Below are positions 56,809-64,000 of a stretch of DNA of 64,000 nt, piece by piece; the first letter of the stretch is position 1, and every line of letters starts with the position of its first letter. The position numbers and the translations under genes are program-made. The notes under the pieces were generated by a model. That model ran no database searches. It saw only the letters and a list, made by a program, of their open reading frames with translations, and was not told where the DNA came from. This stretch comes from Actinomyces slackii. GTDB lineage: Bacteria; Actinomycetota; Actinomycetes; Actinomycetales; Actinomycetaceae. The stretch lies in NCBI RefSeq assembly GCF_900637295.1, contig NZ_LR134363.1, positions 1,240,001 to 1,304,000 of the forward strand. The letters run 5' to 3'.

Positions 56809-57738
56809 ATGACACTGCACGAGGCAAGCGCCGAGAGCATCCGGGTGCGCGAGAGCATCCGGGTGCGCCTGGACCTGGCCTATGACGGCGGGGGCTTCAG
56901 CGGCTGGGCGGCCCAGCCGGGGCTGCGCACCGTCGAGGGCGTGCTGAGCGAGGCGCTGGCCACGGTGCTGCGCGTGCCGGTGCGACTGACCGTGGCCGGG
57001 CGCACCGACGCCGGCGTTCACGCGGCCGCCCAGGTGGCCCATCTCGATGTGCCCGAGGCGGCCTGGAGCGCCCTGCCCGGGCGCTCGGATCGTCCTGCCC
57101 AGGAGGCCCTGGCCGCGCGCCTGGCCGGGGTGCTGGGCCGCCAGGCCGGGCCCGGGTGCCCGCGGGGGTCCAGCGATCTCGTCGTCCTGCGGGTCAGTCG
57201 CGTCAGCGCGGATTTCGACGCCCGGTTCAGCGCCCTGGAGCGCCGCTACACCTACCGGATCGCCGATGCCCGCTCCCCGCGCGACCCGCGCCGCCGCGGT
57301 CATGTGCTCTGGCTGCCCGATGCGCTTGACGTGGAGGCCATGGCGGCCTCGGCGAGCCCCCTGCTGGGCGAGCACGACTTCCTGTCCTTCTGCAAGCCCC
57401 GCCAGGGCGCCACGACCATCCGCACCCTGACCGCCCTGCACTGGCAGCGGGTGGCGCAGGGGCCCGCGGCCGACGCCGGCCTGGTGACCCTGACGGTCAG
57501 GGCCGACGCCTTCTGCCACTCCATGGTCCGCTCCCTGGTGGGGGCGGGGCTGGCCGTGGGGCAGGGGCGCCGTCCGGTGGCCTGGCCCGGCGAGCTGCTG
57601 GCGGCCCGGACGCGCCAGGGCGCAGCCCCCGTCGCCCCTGCGCATGGGCTGAGCCTGGAGGGCGTTGACTACCCTGCCGACGAGGAGCTCGCCGCCCAGG
57701 CCCGACGCGCCCGCGTCACCCGCTGCCTGGGCTGCTGA
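56809..57738 (+). CDS. truA: tRNA pseudouridine(38-40) synthase
   Basis: A 309-residue enzyme isomerising uridines 38-40 of tRNA. The catalytic Asp lies in AGRTDAGVHA (about 64-73), and FSALERRYTYRI and the C-terminal FCHSMVRSLVGAGL-type motif are present. The N-terminus carries a perfect 18-base tandem duplication at 56833-56868 (ESIRVR twice). truA usually follows rplQ directly; here pntAB and the ROK gene lie between them on the other strand. Confidence 0.95.
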   Translation: MTLHEASAESIRVRESIRVRLDLAYDGGGFSGWAAQPGLRTVEGVLSEALATVLRVPVRLTVAGRTDAGVHAAAQVAHLDVPEAAWSALPGRSDRPAQEALAARLAGVLGRQAGPGCPRGSSDLVVLRVSRVSADFDARFSALERRYTYRIADARSPRDPRRRGHVLWLPDALDVEAMAASASPLLGEHDFLSFCKPRQGATTIRTLTALHWQRVAQGPAADAGLVTLTVRADAFCHSMVRSLVGAGLAVGQGRRPVAWPGELLAARTRQGAAPVAPAHGLSLEGVDYPADEELAAQARRARVTRCLGC

Positions 57739-57821
57739 GCGGCTCCGCTCAGCGGCTCTCGGCGGGCGGGGCCCGTGGGGCGCACGTGGTGGGACTCACG
57801 ACGACGGCCGCGCCGCAGCCT

Positions 57822-57851
57822 TTGACCCTGATCGCGTGCGGCCGGTAAGGT
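57822..57851 (+). promoter_or_regulatory. Predicted rplM-rpsI promoter
   Basis: TTGACC (57822-57827), an 18-base spacer and TAAGGT (57846-57851). It lies 165 bases before rplM and is the best vegetative promoter match I see in the window. Confidence 0.7.
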
Positions 57852-58013
57852 TTCACCGTCGTGCAGCACGAATGCGCTTATCCGCGGTGCCGTCCCACTC
57901 GCCCCGGATCGCCTGTGCTCCGACCACTCACCTGACCATGGTGGTCTCGCCGATCCGCGACGCTTCACGCGCTTCGGCGTGCCCACTCGCCAAGAGAAAC
58001 GAAGGCAACGCCC

Positions 58014-58457
58014 GTGCGCACGTATACACCGAAGCCCGGCGACGTCGAGAAGAACTGGTACGTCATTGACGCCACCGACGTCGTCCTCGGCCGACTCGCG
58101 GCCCAGGCCGCCCAGCTGCTCCGTGGGAAGCACAAGCCCCAGTTCGCCCCCAACGAGGACTGCGGCGACTACGTCATCATCATCAACGCCGACAAGGTGG
58201 CCCTGACCAATGGCAAGGCCGACCGCAAGTTCGCCTACCGGCACTCCGGCCACCCCGGTGGCCTGACCGCCGTGCCCTACAGCGAACTGCTGGCCACCCG
58301 CCCCGAGCGCGCCGTGGAGAAGGCCGTCAAGGGCATGGTCCCGCACACCAAGCTCGGCCGCGCCCAGCTCAAGAAGCTGCGGGTCTACAGCGGCGACGAG
58401 CACCCGCACGCCTCCCAGAACCCCCAGGCCTTCGAGATCACCCAGGTCGCCCAGTGA
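58014..58457 (+). CDS. rplM: 50S ribosomal protein L13 (uL13)
   Basis: A 147-residue early 50S assembly protein. [20 protein letters not shown] and [16 protein letters not shown] are conserved. GTG 58014 follows AGAGAAACGAAGG. Cotranscribed with rpsI. Confidence 0.98.
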   Translation: MRTYTPKPGDVEKNWYVIDATDVVLGRLAAQAAQLLRGKHKPQFAPNEDCGDYVIIINADKVALTNGKADRKFAYRHSGHPGGLTAVPYSELLATRPERAVEKAVKGMVPHTKLGRAQLKKLRVYSGDEHPHASQNPQAFEITQVAQ

Positions 58458-58496
58458 GCGCGCTGCGCTCGGCACCCCGCAAGCAAAGGACACATC

Positions 58497-58991
58497 GTGG
58501 CTGAGACCACTGTCGACATCGACGCGCTGGATGAGGAGAACGCTCCCTCCAGCTACACCACTGAGACCGAGGGCGCCGCGGAGGGCCGCGGCCAGTCCAT
58601 CACCGCCCCTGGCGCCGGCCTTGGCCGCCGCAAGGAGGCCGTCGCCCGCGTCCGCCTGGTGCCGGGCACCGGCCGGTGGACCCTCAACGGGCGCAGCCTG
58701 GAGGACTACTTCCCCAACAAGCTGCACCAGCAGCTCGTGCGCTCGCCCTTCACCATCCTGGGCCTGGAGGGCCGCTTCGACGTCGTCGCCCGCATCCACG
58801 GCGGTGGCATCTCCGGGCAGGCCGGCGCCATGCGCCTGGGCATCGCCCGCGCCCTCAACGAGATCGACCGCGAGGCCAACCGCCCGACCCTCAAGAGGGC
58901 CGGCTTCCTGACCCGCGACTCGCGCATCGTGGAGCGCAAGAAGGCCGGTCTGCACAAGGCCCGCCGCGCCCCGCAGTACTCCAAGCGCTGA
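58497..58991 (+). CDS. rpsI: 30S ribosomal protein S9 (uS9)
   Basis: A 164-residue P-site protein; the core begins around residue 40 ([17 protein letters not shown]) and ends with the conserved YSKR tail that touches tRNA. The first 40 acidic residues are an extension usual in actinobacteria. GTG start behind AAAGGACACATC. Followed by an imperfect hairpin. Confidence 0.97.
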   Translation: MAETTVDIDALDEENAPSSYTTETEGAAEGRGQSITAPGAGLGRRKEAVARVRLVPGTGRWTLNGRSLEDYFPNKLHQQLVRSPFTILGLEGRFDVVARIHGGGISGQAGAMRLGIARALNEIDREANRPTLKRAGFLTRDSRIVERKKAGLHKARRAPQYSKR

Positions 58992-59023
58992 TCGCTGCGG
59001 TGCTCCGGCACCGCGGCCCGCCC

Positions 59024-59065
59024 GACGCCCCGCCCCGTCCGTGCCGACGGAGGCGGGGCGCCGTC
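59024..59065 (+). terminator. Imperfect terminator hairpin after rpsI
   Basis: GACGCCCCGCC...GTCCG pairs imperfectly with CGACGGAGGCGGGGCGCCGTC around a 3-base loop. Its right arm runs into the start of the 134-bp repeat at 59058. Confidence 0.55.
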
Positions 59066-59191
59066 GTTGCCGGCGCCCCGCGCAGGGACCGGGCGGGGCG
59101 GGCCTGAGGGCGGCCGGGCGTCACCGGACATGTACGCGTGAACGACATATCGCGCCGACGTGTACGTTTTCGACGCGAAAACGTACACGTC
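59058..59191 (+). repeat. 134-bp repeat with palindrome, left copy
   Basis: Nearly identical to 60317-60451 (one single-base indel in a C run and two substitutions). It ends in a 17-bp perfect inverted repeat CGACGTGTACGTTTTCG (59156-59172), 3-base loop, and its complement to 59192. It overlaps the rpsI terminator at its left end and the fic promoter at its right end. Confidence 0.93.
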
Positions 59192-59219
59192 GTGGTGGCC
59201 TCGGGTAGCCTGCCTCATA
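59183..59219 (+). promoter_or_regulatory. Predicted leaderless fic promoter overlapped by palindrome
   Basis: A -10 box TAGCCT at 59206-59211 places the transcription start at about 59218-59219, the A of the fic ATG, which predicts a leaderless mRNA; there is indeed no Shine-Dalgarno. The -35 region falls inside the right arm of the 17-bp palindrome (59176-59192), so a protein bound there would block the polymerase. Confidence 0.5.
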
Positions 59220-60316
59220 TGTGGGCCGATCCCGAGGTGCCGTACCAGGACCTCCCCCCGCTGCCTCCCAGCAGCGAGGTGGAGACGCCGCGCGTGCTCA
59301 AGGCGGCCATCGCAGCCAGCCGGAGCCTGGCGGCCCTGGACGCCGCATGCCGCAGGCTCCCCGACCCGTCGATGCTCATCAACACGGTCCCGCTGCTCGA
59401 GGCGCAGGCCTCCAGCGAGATCGAGAACATCGTGACCACCAATGACGAGGTCTTCCGGGCGGCTCACGGGGCGCTCTCCCAACCGGAAACGCCTGCCGTC
59501 AAAGAGGCGCTGCGCTATCGCGAGGCGCTGCGACAGGGCTATGACTCCTTGAGTGAGCGGCCCTTGAGCGTGACCACAGCCACCATTGTGTGCACCAGTC
59601 TGCGAGGCGTGGAGGCGCGTGTGCGCGACTACACCGGCACCTACATCGGCGATCCCGCCTCCTCACGCCGGATCTACACCCCGCCGCAGGGGGCCGAGGT
59701 CATCCGGCAGCACCTGAGCGCATGGGAGGCCTTCCTTCACGGCAGTCATGGGATCGACCCGCTGGTGGCCATGGCGCTTCAGCACTACCAGTTCGAGGCG
59801 ATCCACCCCTTCCCGGACGGCAACGGCAGAACGGGGCGCGTCCTCAACCTCCTCTACCTGGTGGACAAGGGACTGCTGGCCACCCCGGTGCTCTACCTCT
59901 CCGGCTACATCCTGCGGCACAAGTCCCGGTACTACCACTGCCTGCAGGGCGTGACCGAGGCGGGGGCCTGGGAGGAGTGGATCGTCTACATGATGGAGGC
60001 GGTGGACGCCACGGCCACATGGGCCCTGAGGCTCATCGAGGCCATCTCCGAGCTCCAGGCCGGCACGGAGGAGCAGGTGCGCCGCCTGGTGCCGCGCGCC
60101 CCGGCCGCCGAGCTCACCCGACTGCTGTTCACCCAGCCCTACATCCGCATCGAGGACGTGGTGAGGGCGGGGTATGCCAAGCGACAGGCGGCCTCCCACT
60201 GGCTGGGGGCCCTGGTCGAAGGCGAGGTCCTGATCAGGGAGCGCATCGGGCGGTCCTCGATCTTCGTCAACGACGGGCTGCTCTCGCTGCTGTTCACCTC
60301 CCCGCCGGTGGCCTGA
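59219..60316 (+). CDS. Fic-family AMP-transferase-like protein, class II with inhibitory helix
   Basis: A 365-residue Fic protein. The catalytic motif is complete: H196-PFPD200-GNGR204-TGR207. An N-terminal inhibitory motif (S/T)xxxE(G/N) is present as S65-SEI-E69-N70, so it is a class II Fic that is autoinhibited without a separate antitoxin. The C-terminal 70 residues (LLFTQPYIRIEDVVRAGYAK...) form a winged helix, so it may bind DNA, perhaps its own palindrome. ATG 59219 is chosen from the leaderless -10 and because upstream codons lie in the repeat; the frame extends to 59138. It is a solitary gene between rpsI and glmM, flanked by two copies of the 134-bp repeat. Target protein unknown. 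Confidence 0.88.
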   Translation: MWADPEVPYQDLPPLPPSSEVETPRVLKAAIAASRSLAALDAACRRLPDPSMLINTVPLLEAQASSEIENIVTTNDEVFRAAHGALSQPETPAVKEALRYREALRQGYDSLSERPLSVTTATIVCTSLRGVEARVRDYTGTYIGDPASSRRIYTPPQGAEVIRQHLSAWEAFLHGSHGIDPLVAMALQHYQFEAIHPFPDGNGRTGRVLNLLYLVDKGLLATPVLYLSGYILRHKSRYYHCLQGVTEAGAWEEWIVYMMEAVDATATWALRLIEAISELQAGTEEQVRRLVPRAPAAELTRLLFTQPYIRIEDVVRAGYAKRQAASHWLGALVEGEVLIRERIGRSSIFVNDGLLSLLFTSPPVA

Positions 60317-60451
60317 GCGCCGTCGTTGCCGGCGCCCCCGCGCAGGTGCCGGGCGGGGCGGGCCTGAGGGCGGCCGGGCGTCACCGGACATGTACGCGTG
60401 AACGACATATCGCGCCGACGTGTACGTTTTCGACGCGAAAACGTACACGTC
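60317..60451 (+). repeat. 134-bp repeat with palindrome, right copy
   Basis: Starts at the base directly after the fic stop codon and repeats 59058-59191 in the same orientation, about 1.26 kb away. The palindrome at 60416-60452 is kept (16 of 17 pairs). No gene follows it before glmM at 60601. Confidence 0.93.
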
Positions 60452-60600
60452 ATAGTGACGACAGTCACGTCCGCCGGCCCTGTGGTCCTTCCCGATGCGT
60501 GACGTCTCGCACGCCCGGCCCACGACGCCCGCCCCACCGCGGCTGCCCCGGCGTGGCAGGATTGGGGAGCGATGTCCACCGACTCAGGAGGTTCCCCTCA

Positions 60601-61956
60601 ATGGCACGTCTTTTCGGCACGGATGGTGTCCGTGGCCTGGCCAACGACCTGCTCACCCCGGCGCTCGCGGTCCAGCTCGGCGAGGCCGCGGCACGCGTCC
60701 TGGTCAAGGACTCCCCATCCGGTGCGGGCTCGGCCCGCCCCCGCGCCATCGTGGGGCGCGACACCCGCGCCAGCGGTGAGTTCCTCGACCACGCCATCAG
60801 TGCCGGCCTGGCCTCATCGGGGGTGGACGTCACCCGCGTGGGGGTCCTGCCCACGCCCGCCATCGCCCACCTGACCGCCACTCAGAACATCGAGCTGGGC
60901 GTCATGATCTCCGCCTCCCACAACCCCTTCCCCGACAACGGCATCAAGTTCATCGCCCGCGGCGGGTACAAGCTGGCCGACGCCGTTGAGGACGAGATCG
61001 AGTCCCTCCTGGGCACGATCGAGGACCGGCCCACCGGCGCCGCGGTGGGGCGGGTCATCAAGGGCGAGACCATCGCCGACCAGAACTACATCAACCACCT
61101 CGTCGACTCCGCGGCCACCGACCTGTCGGGCCTGCGCATCGTCGTCGACGCCTCCAACGGCGCCGCCTCCACCGTCGGCCCCGCCGCCCTGCGCGCCGCC
61201 GGGGCGGAGGTCATCGTCATCAACGCCTCCCCGGACGGCCTGAACATCAACGACAACTGCGGCTCGACCCACCCCGAGCAGCTCCAGAGCTACGTCGTGG
61301 CGGTGGGGGCGGACATGGGCGTGGCCTACGACGGCGACGCCGACCGCTGCCTGGCCGTGGACGCCCAGGGCCAGCTCGTCGACGGCGACCAGATCATGGG
61401 CATGCTCGCCATCGGCATGAAGGCCGACGGCACCCTGGGATCGGACACCCTCGTGGTCACGGTGATGAGCAACCTCGGCCTCATCCTGGCCATGCGCGAG
61501 CACGGCATCCGCACCGTCCAGACCGGCGTGGGGGACCGCTACGTCCTGGAGCGCATGCTCCAGGGCGGCTACACCCTGGGAGGGGAGCAGTCCGGGCACG
61601 TCATCGACACGGTCCACGCCACCACGGGCGACGGCGTGCTCACCTCCCTGCACGTGGCCGCCCGCGTCAAGCGCACTGGCAAGAGCCTGGCCGAGCTGGC
61701 CTCCGTGGTCACCCGCCTGCCCCAGACCCTCATCAACGTCAAGGGCGTGGACAAGGCGGCCGCCGGCACCGACAAGACGGTCCAGGACGCCGTCGCCGCC
61801 GCGGAGAAGGAGCTGGGGGAGACCGGCCGCGTGCTGCTGCGCCCCAGCGGCACCGAGCCGGTCGTGCGCGTCATGGTCGAGGCCGCCACCCAGGCCGAGG
61901 CCGACAAGGTCGCCGGCACCCTGGCCACCGTCGTCAAGGACAACCTGAGCCTGTAG
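60601..61956 (+). CDS. glmM: Phosphoglucosamine mutase
   Basis: A 451-residue enzyme converting glucosamine-6-phosphate to glucosamine-1-phosphate for peptidoglycan precursors. The phosphoserine loop is ISASHNPFPDNG, the metal loop is YDGDADRC, the sugar loop is GGEQSGH and the phosphate loop is RPSGTEPVVRVM. ATG 60601 follows CAGGAGG; the frame is open far upstream into the fic region but in a frame unrelated to fic, and is not coding. It follows rpsI with the fic islet in between, as glmM often does after rplM-rpsI. Confidence 0.97.
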   Translation: MARLFGTDGVRGLANDLLTPALAVQLGEAAARVLVKDSPSGAGSARPRAIVGRDTRASGEFLDHAISAGLASSGVDVTRVGVLPTPAIAHLTATQNIELGVMISASHNPFPDNGIKFIARGGYKLADAVEDEIESLLGTIEDRPTGAAVGRVIKGETIADQNYINHLVDSAATDLSGLRIVVDASNGAASTVGPAALRAAGAEVIVINASPDGLNINDNCGSTHPEQLQSYVVAVGADMGVAYDGDADRCLAVDAQGQLVDGDQIMGMLAIGMKADGTLGSDTLVVTVMSNLGLILAMREHGIRTVQTGVGDRYVLERMLQGGYTLGGEQSGHVIDTVHATTGDGVLTSLHVAARVKRTGKSLAELASVVTRLPQTLINVKGVDKAAAGTDKTVQDAVAAAEKELGETGRVLLRPSGTEPVVRVMVEAATQAEADKVAGTLATVVKDNLSL

Positions 61957-61985
61957 GGCCTGGGACCCATCCCCATGACCAACCG

Positions 61986-62026
61986 CCTGAGGGTGGGCCC
62001 GCGGAACTCGCGGGCCCACCCTCAGG
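61986..62026 (+). terminator. Terminator of glmM
   Basis: A perfect 18-bp stem (CCTGAGGGTGGGCCCGCG and complement) with a 5-base loop, 29 bases after the stop codon. Confidence 0.85.
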
Positions 62027-62104
62027 CCTTGCGCAGCAGGACCTGACTCATGCGGCGCTCGGCCACCCCCGTGGCCCTCCAATGGCTCTGCTGGGCGCGG
62101 CGGC

Positions 62105-62698
62105 CTAAGCCAAGGCGCGGAGAGTGAGGGTGACTTCCTCGCGGAGGAGAGTGGTCTGCTGCTCAGGAGGATAGGAATCCGGATCGAGGGATGAGAGGCC
62201 CGCCAGTCCCTCGGTGAGCGCGATCAGTCGCATCGCGGCGTGACGAGTCGCAGTTGTCGATGCCTGCCCTGCGCACGCCTCGACCAGACTTTCGATCCTG
62301 GCCCGCCAGCGCCGTGTGCTCGCGATATGGGTCTGGCGCATGTCGCCGTCTGGGAGCGCCGCCGCAGCGAATCCAGTCCAGACCCGTGCCTCCTGGCCTC
62401 GCTCGGCGTCGAGGGTGAGTGAGCCCGACAGCACTTCGATGAGGCGCTCCTGCGGGTCACCGATGGCCCGCTCCGCCGCATCAGCGCGGGCGGCGGTGCG
62501 CTCATAGAGCAGTTCGCGAGCATGGATGAGCATCGCGCTGCGGGTGCGGAAGTGATGCATGATGCGCCCCGTCGTGCAGCCGGCACGCTCAGCGACCCGC
62601 CGCACGGTCGTTGCCTCGATCCCGTCCTCGGCGACGGTCCTCCACACCGCCTGCGAGATGTCCGCGGTGGGCTCGTCCGCAGTAGGCCGCTGCACCAT
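62105..62698 (-). CDS. TetR-family transcriptional regulator
   Basis: A 197-residue repressor-type protein. The helix-turn-helix is TVRRVAERAGCTTGRIMHHF (about 31-50), with the usual following helix TRSAMLIHARELLYERT. The ligand domain is variable and gives no substrate hint. ATG 62698 is chosen for its GGAGG and because a divergent MFS gene starts 89 bases away; the frame upstream is open but overlaps that promoter region. Very likely represses the MFS gene and itself. Confidence 0.88.
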   Translation of the reverse strand: MVQRPTADEPTADISQAVWRTVAEDGIEATTVRRVAERAGCTTGRIMHHFRTRSAMLIHARELLYERTAARADAAERAIGDPQERLIEVLSGSLTLDAERGQEARVWTGFAAAALPDGDMRQTHIASTRRWRARIESLVEACAGQASTTATRHAAMRLIALTEGLAGLSSLDPDSYPPEQQTTLLREEVTLTLRALA

Positions 62699-62787
62699 GG
62701 AACCTCCATAACAAGTGTTACGCTCGATGGTAGGAGGCGGGAGGCAGGCCGTCAATGCCGACCCAACCGAGCGGGGAGGACGCGCTA
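62699..62787. promoter_or_regulatory. Divergent TetR/MFS promoter region with palindrome
   Basis: The 89-base gap between the divergent genes contains TAACAAGTGTTA (62709-62720), a palindrome with 5-bp arms close to the tetR start, a plausible operator. Confidence 0.45.
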
Positions 62788-64000
62788 ATGACCATGACCG
62801 CATCTGGTCGCACCCTGGAATGTCGTGAGCAGGGGGCCGCAATGCGCGAGGGGTCGTCGCGAGCGTTCTTCATCCGGTGGGTATGCGCCTACGGGGCGTT
62901 CGGGATCCCGCAGGCAGCCGCACCGATAGCGTTCGCTCTGCTCGCGCTGCCGTTGACCGGCTCGGCTGAGCACGGCGCGGTCATCGTGCTGTCGATGACG
63001 ATTGCGCAGATCATCGGCGCGGTGCCCGTCACCCGATGGGGCCGGGGCAGGGGAGCCGTGGCCTATCTGCGACTGCTCGTCGGCATTCGCACGCTCGCGC
63101 TCATCCTCACCGCCGTGCTCGCCGCACTGCGAGTTCCCCTCACCGGTCTCGCGGCTGCCGCCATGGTCGCCGGGTTCGTCAACGGCGCCGCCTTCGGATA
63201 CCTGCGCGCACTGCTCAACAGTCTCGTCGAACCGCGCCAACTCCCGCGAGCACTCGGGGTCGCGGCGACACTCAACGAGGTCACCTTCGCGGCATTCCCC
63301 GTCGTGGCCTCCGCCCTCGGCGCTCTCTCCCCGGTGCTCGCCATCGCCGTGCTCGCCGTGCTGGGCTCGGCGCCGCTGTTCCTGGTGCCGTCGATCCACA
63401 ACGGACAGGCGCCTGAGGCCACCGGGTCGACGCGCGCTCTCCTGAAGCCCGAGTTCCTCGTGTGGCTGTTCTGCGCCGTCGCAGGCGCGGCATCGGTGTC
63501 CGTCGTGGAGATCGCCGCAGTGTCGCTGGCCGTGAGGTTCGGCCTCGACCCCGCTGCAGGGTTCATCTTCGCGCTGGCGCTGTGTCTGGCGTCGATCACG
63601 GGCGGAGTGTGGGTGAGCATCCACAACCGGCGGGCCCGCAACCGGCAGGTCCTCCTCTTCCTCGCCGCGACCACGCTCGGCATGGTGCTCGTGATGGGCG
63701 GCTGGTCGCTCGCCACGACGCTTGCGGGAGCGGCGCTCGTCGGGTTCTGCCTGCCGTGGCTCGGCACGCATTTCTCGCTTGTGCTCGACCTTCTCGCCCC
63801 ACCGGGCAAGCGCGCCGAGGCCTTCGCGCTGCTGCGCACCGCGACCTCCCTGGGCACCATCATCGCCAGCGGCACGCTCGCCATCGCCGGCATGGCCTCC
63901 GCCTTCGCCACCTGCGCGGTGCTCGTCGGCGCCGCGACGGTCCTCGTCCTTGTTCACTCCCTCAGCGCGCAACGGACCAGACCAGTGCCGCGCACTCTCG
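62788..64000 (+). CDS. MFS transporter, partial at right edge
   Basis: The frame opens with ATG 62788 behind GGGGAGGA (7 bases) and stays open to the window end, at least 404 codons. The product starts MTMTASGRTLECREQGAAMR and then shows about eleven hydrophobic helices with short loops, including RWVCAYGAFGIPQAAAPIAF and GFVNGAAFGYLRALLNSLVE, consistent with an efflux-type MFS permease of 12 helices. Codon use differs from the housekeeping genes (more CTC, GCG and GCA; fewer CTG and GCC), which suggests the tetR-MFS pair was acquired. Substrate unknown. Confidence 0.8.
   Translation, partial: MTMTASGRTLECREQGAAMREGSSRAFFIRWVCAYGAFGIPQAAAPIAFALLALPLTGSAEHGAVIVLSMTIAQIIGAVPVTRWGRGRGAVAYLRLLVGIRTLALILTAVLAALRVPLTGLAAAAMVAGFVNGAAFGYLRALLNSLVEPRQLPRALGVAATLNEVTFAAFPVVASALGALSPVLAIAVLAVLGSAPLFLVPSIHNGQAPEATGSTRALLKPEFLVWLFCAVAGAASVSVVEIAAVSLAVRFGLDPAAGFIFALALCLASITGGVWVSIHNRRARNRQVLLFLAATTLGMVLVMGGWSLATTLAGAALVGFCLPWLGTHFSLVLDLLAPPGKRAEAFALLRTATSLGTIIASGTLAIAGMASAFATCAVLVGAATVLVLVHSLSAQRTRPVPRTL

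Noticed and set aside
59590-60600. Long N-terminal extension of glmM through the fic gene
   Set aside because: The frame is open only by composition; ATG 60601 has a strong Shine-Dalgarno and gives the standard GlmM start.

Overview
The window is a high-GC, strongly coding segment of an actinobacterial chromosome. Gene content and order (rplJL, rpoBC, rpsLG-fusA-tuf, the S10, spc and alpha ribosomal blocks, rplM-rpsI, glmM), frequent GTG starts, a short-type adenylate kinase, an extended uL17 and GCC/CTG-rich codon use all fit an actinomycete. Actinomycetaceae (Actinomyces-like) is my best guess; this is inference, not a database result.

Layout. 1-592: a lower-GC fragment with two small helical proteins on the minus strand. 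1187-10324: a minus-strand nutrient block with a POT-family peptide transporter, FMN L-lactate dehydrogenase (lldD), a GNAT acetyltransferase, the LutABC lactate oxidation complex and a lactate permease, separated by GC-rich minisatellites. 11092-12068: rplJ-rplL behind an L10-type leader. 12215-16460: an accessory island with seven copies of an exactly 106-bp repeat, one of them split by an IS481-type element with a 15-bp target duplication, plus an AbiEi-like/PD-(D/E)XK nuclease gene. 16890-30646: rpoB, rpoC, a membrane protein, rpsL, rpsG, fusA and tuf. 30920-34160: two lipoproteins, a TAP-like peptidase and a probable zinc protease. 34701-39977: the S10 operon. 39991-41265: a second AbiEi-like/nuclease gene between two 85-bp hairpin repeats. 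41558-52654: the spc and alpha blocks (rplN to rplO, secY-adk-map, infA-rpmJ-rpsM-rpsK-rpoA-rplQ). 52745-56740: pntAB and a ROK kinase on the minus strand. 56809-61956: truA, rplM-rpsI, a Fic gene between two 134-bp hairpin repeats, and glmM. 62105-64000: a divergent TetR/MFS pair running off the right edge.

Most of the window makes and drives the translation and transcription machinery. The lactate block imports lactate and oxidises it to pyruvate by two independent enzymes. The most unusual signal is that three solitary toxin- or nuclease-like genes, each in a junction between housekeeping operons, are each bracketed by same-orientation copies of a palindromic repeat. The repeats around the second nuclease gene and the Fic gene share a common core (GT-two bases-AC-one base-TTTTC with its complement). 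I propose these as a family of repeat-bounded single-gene islets.
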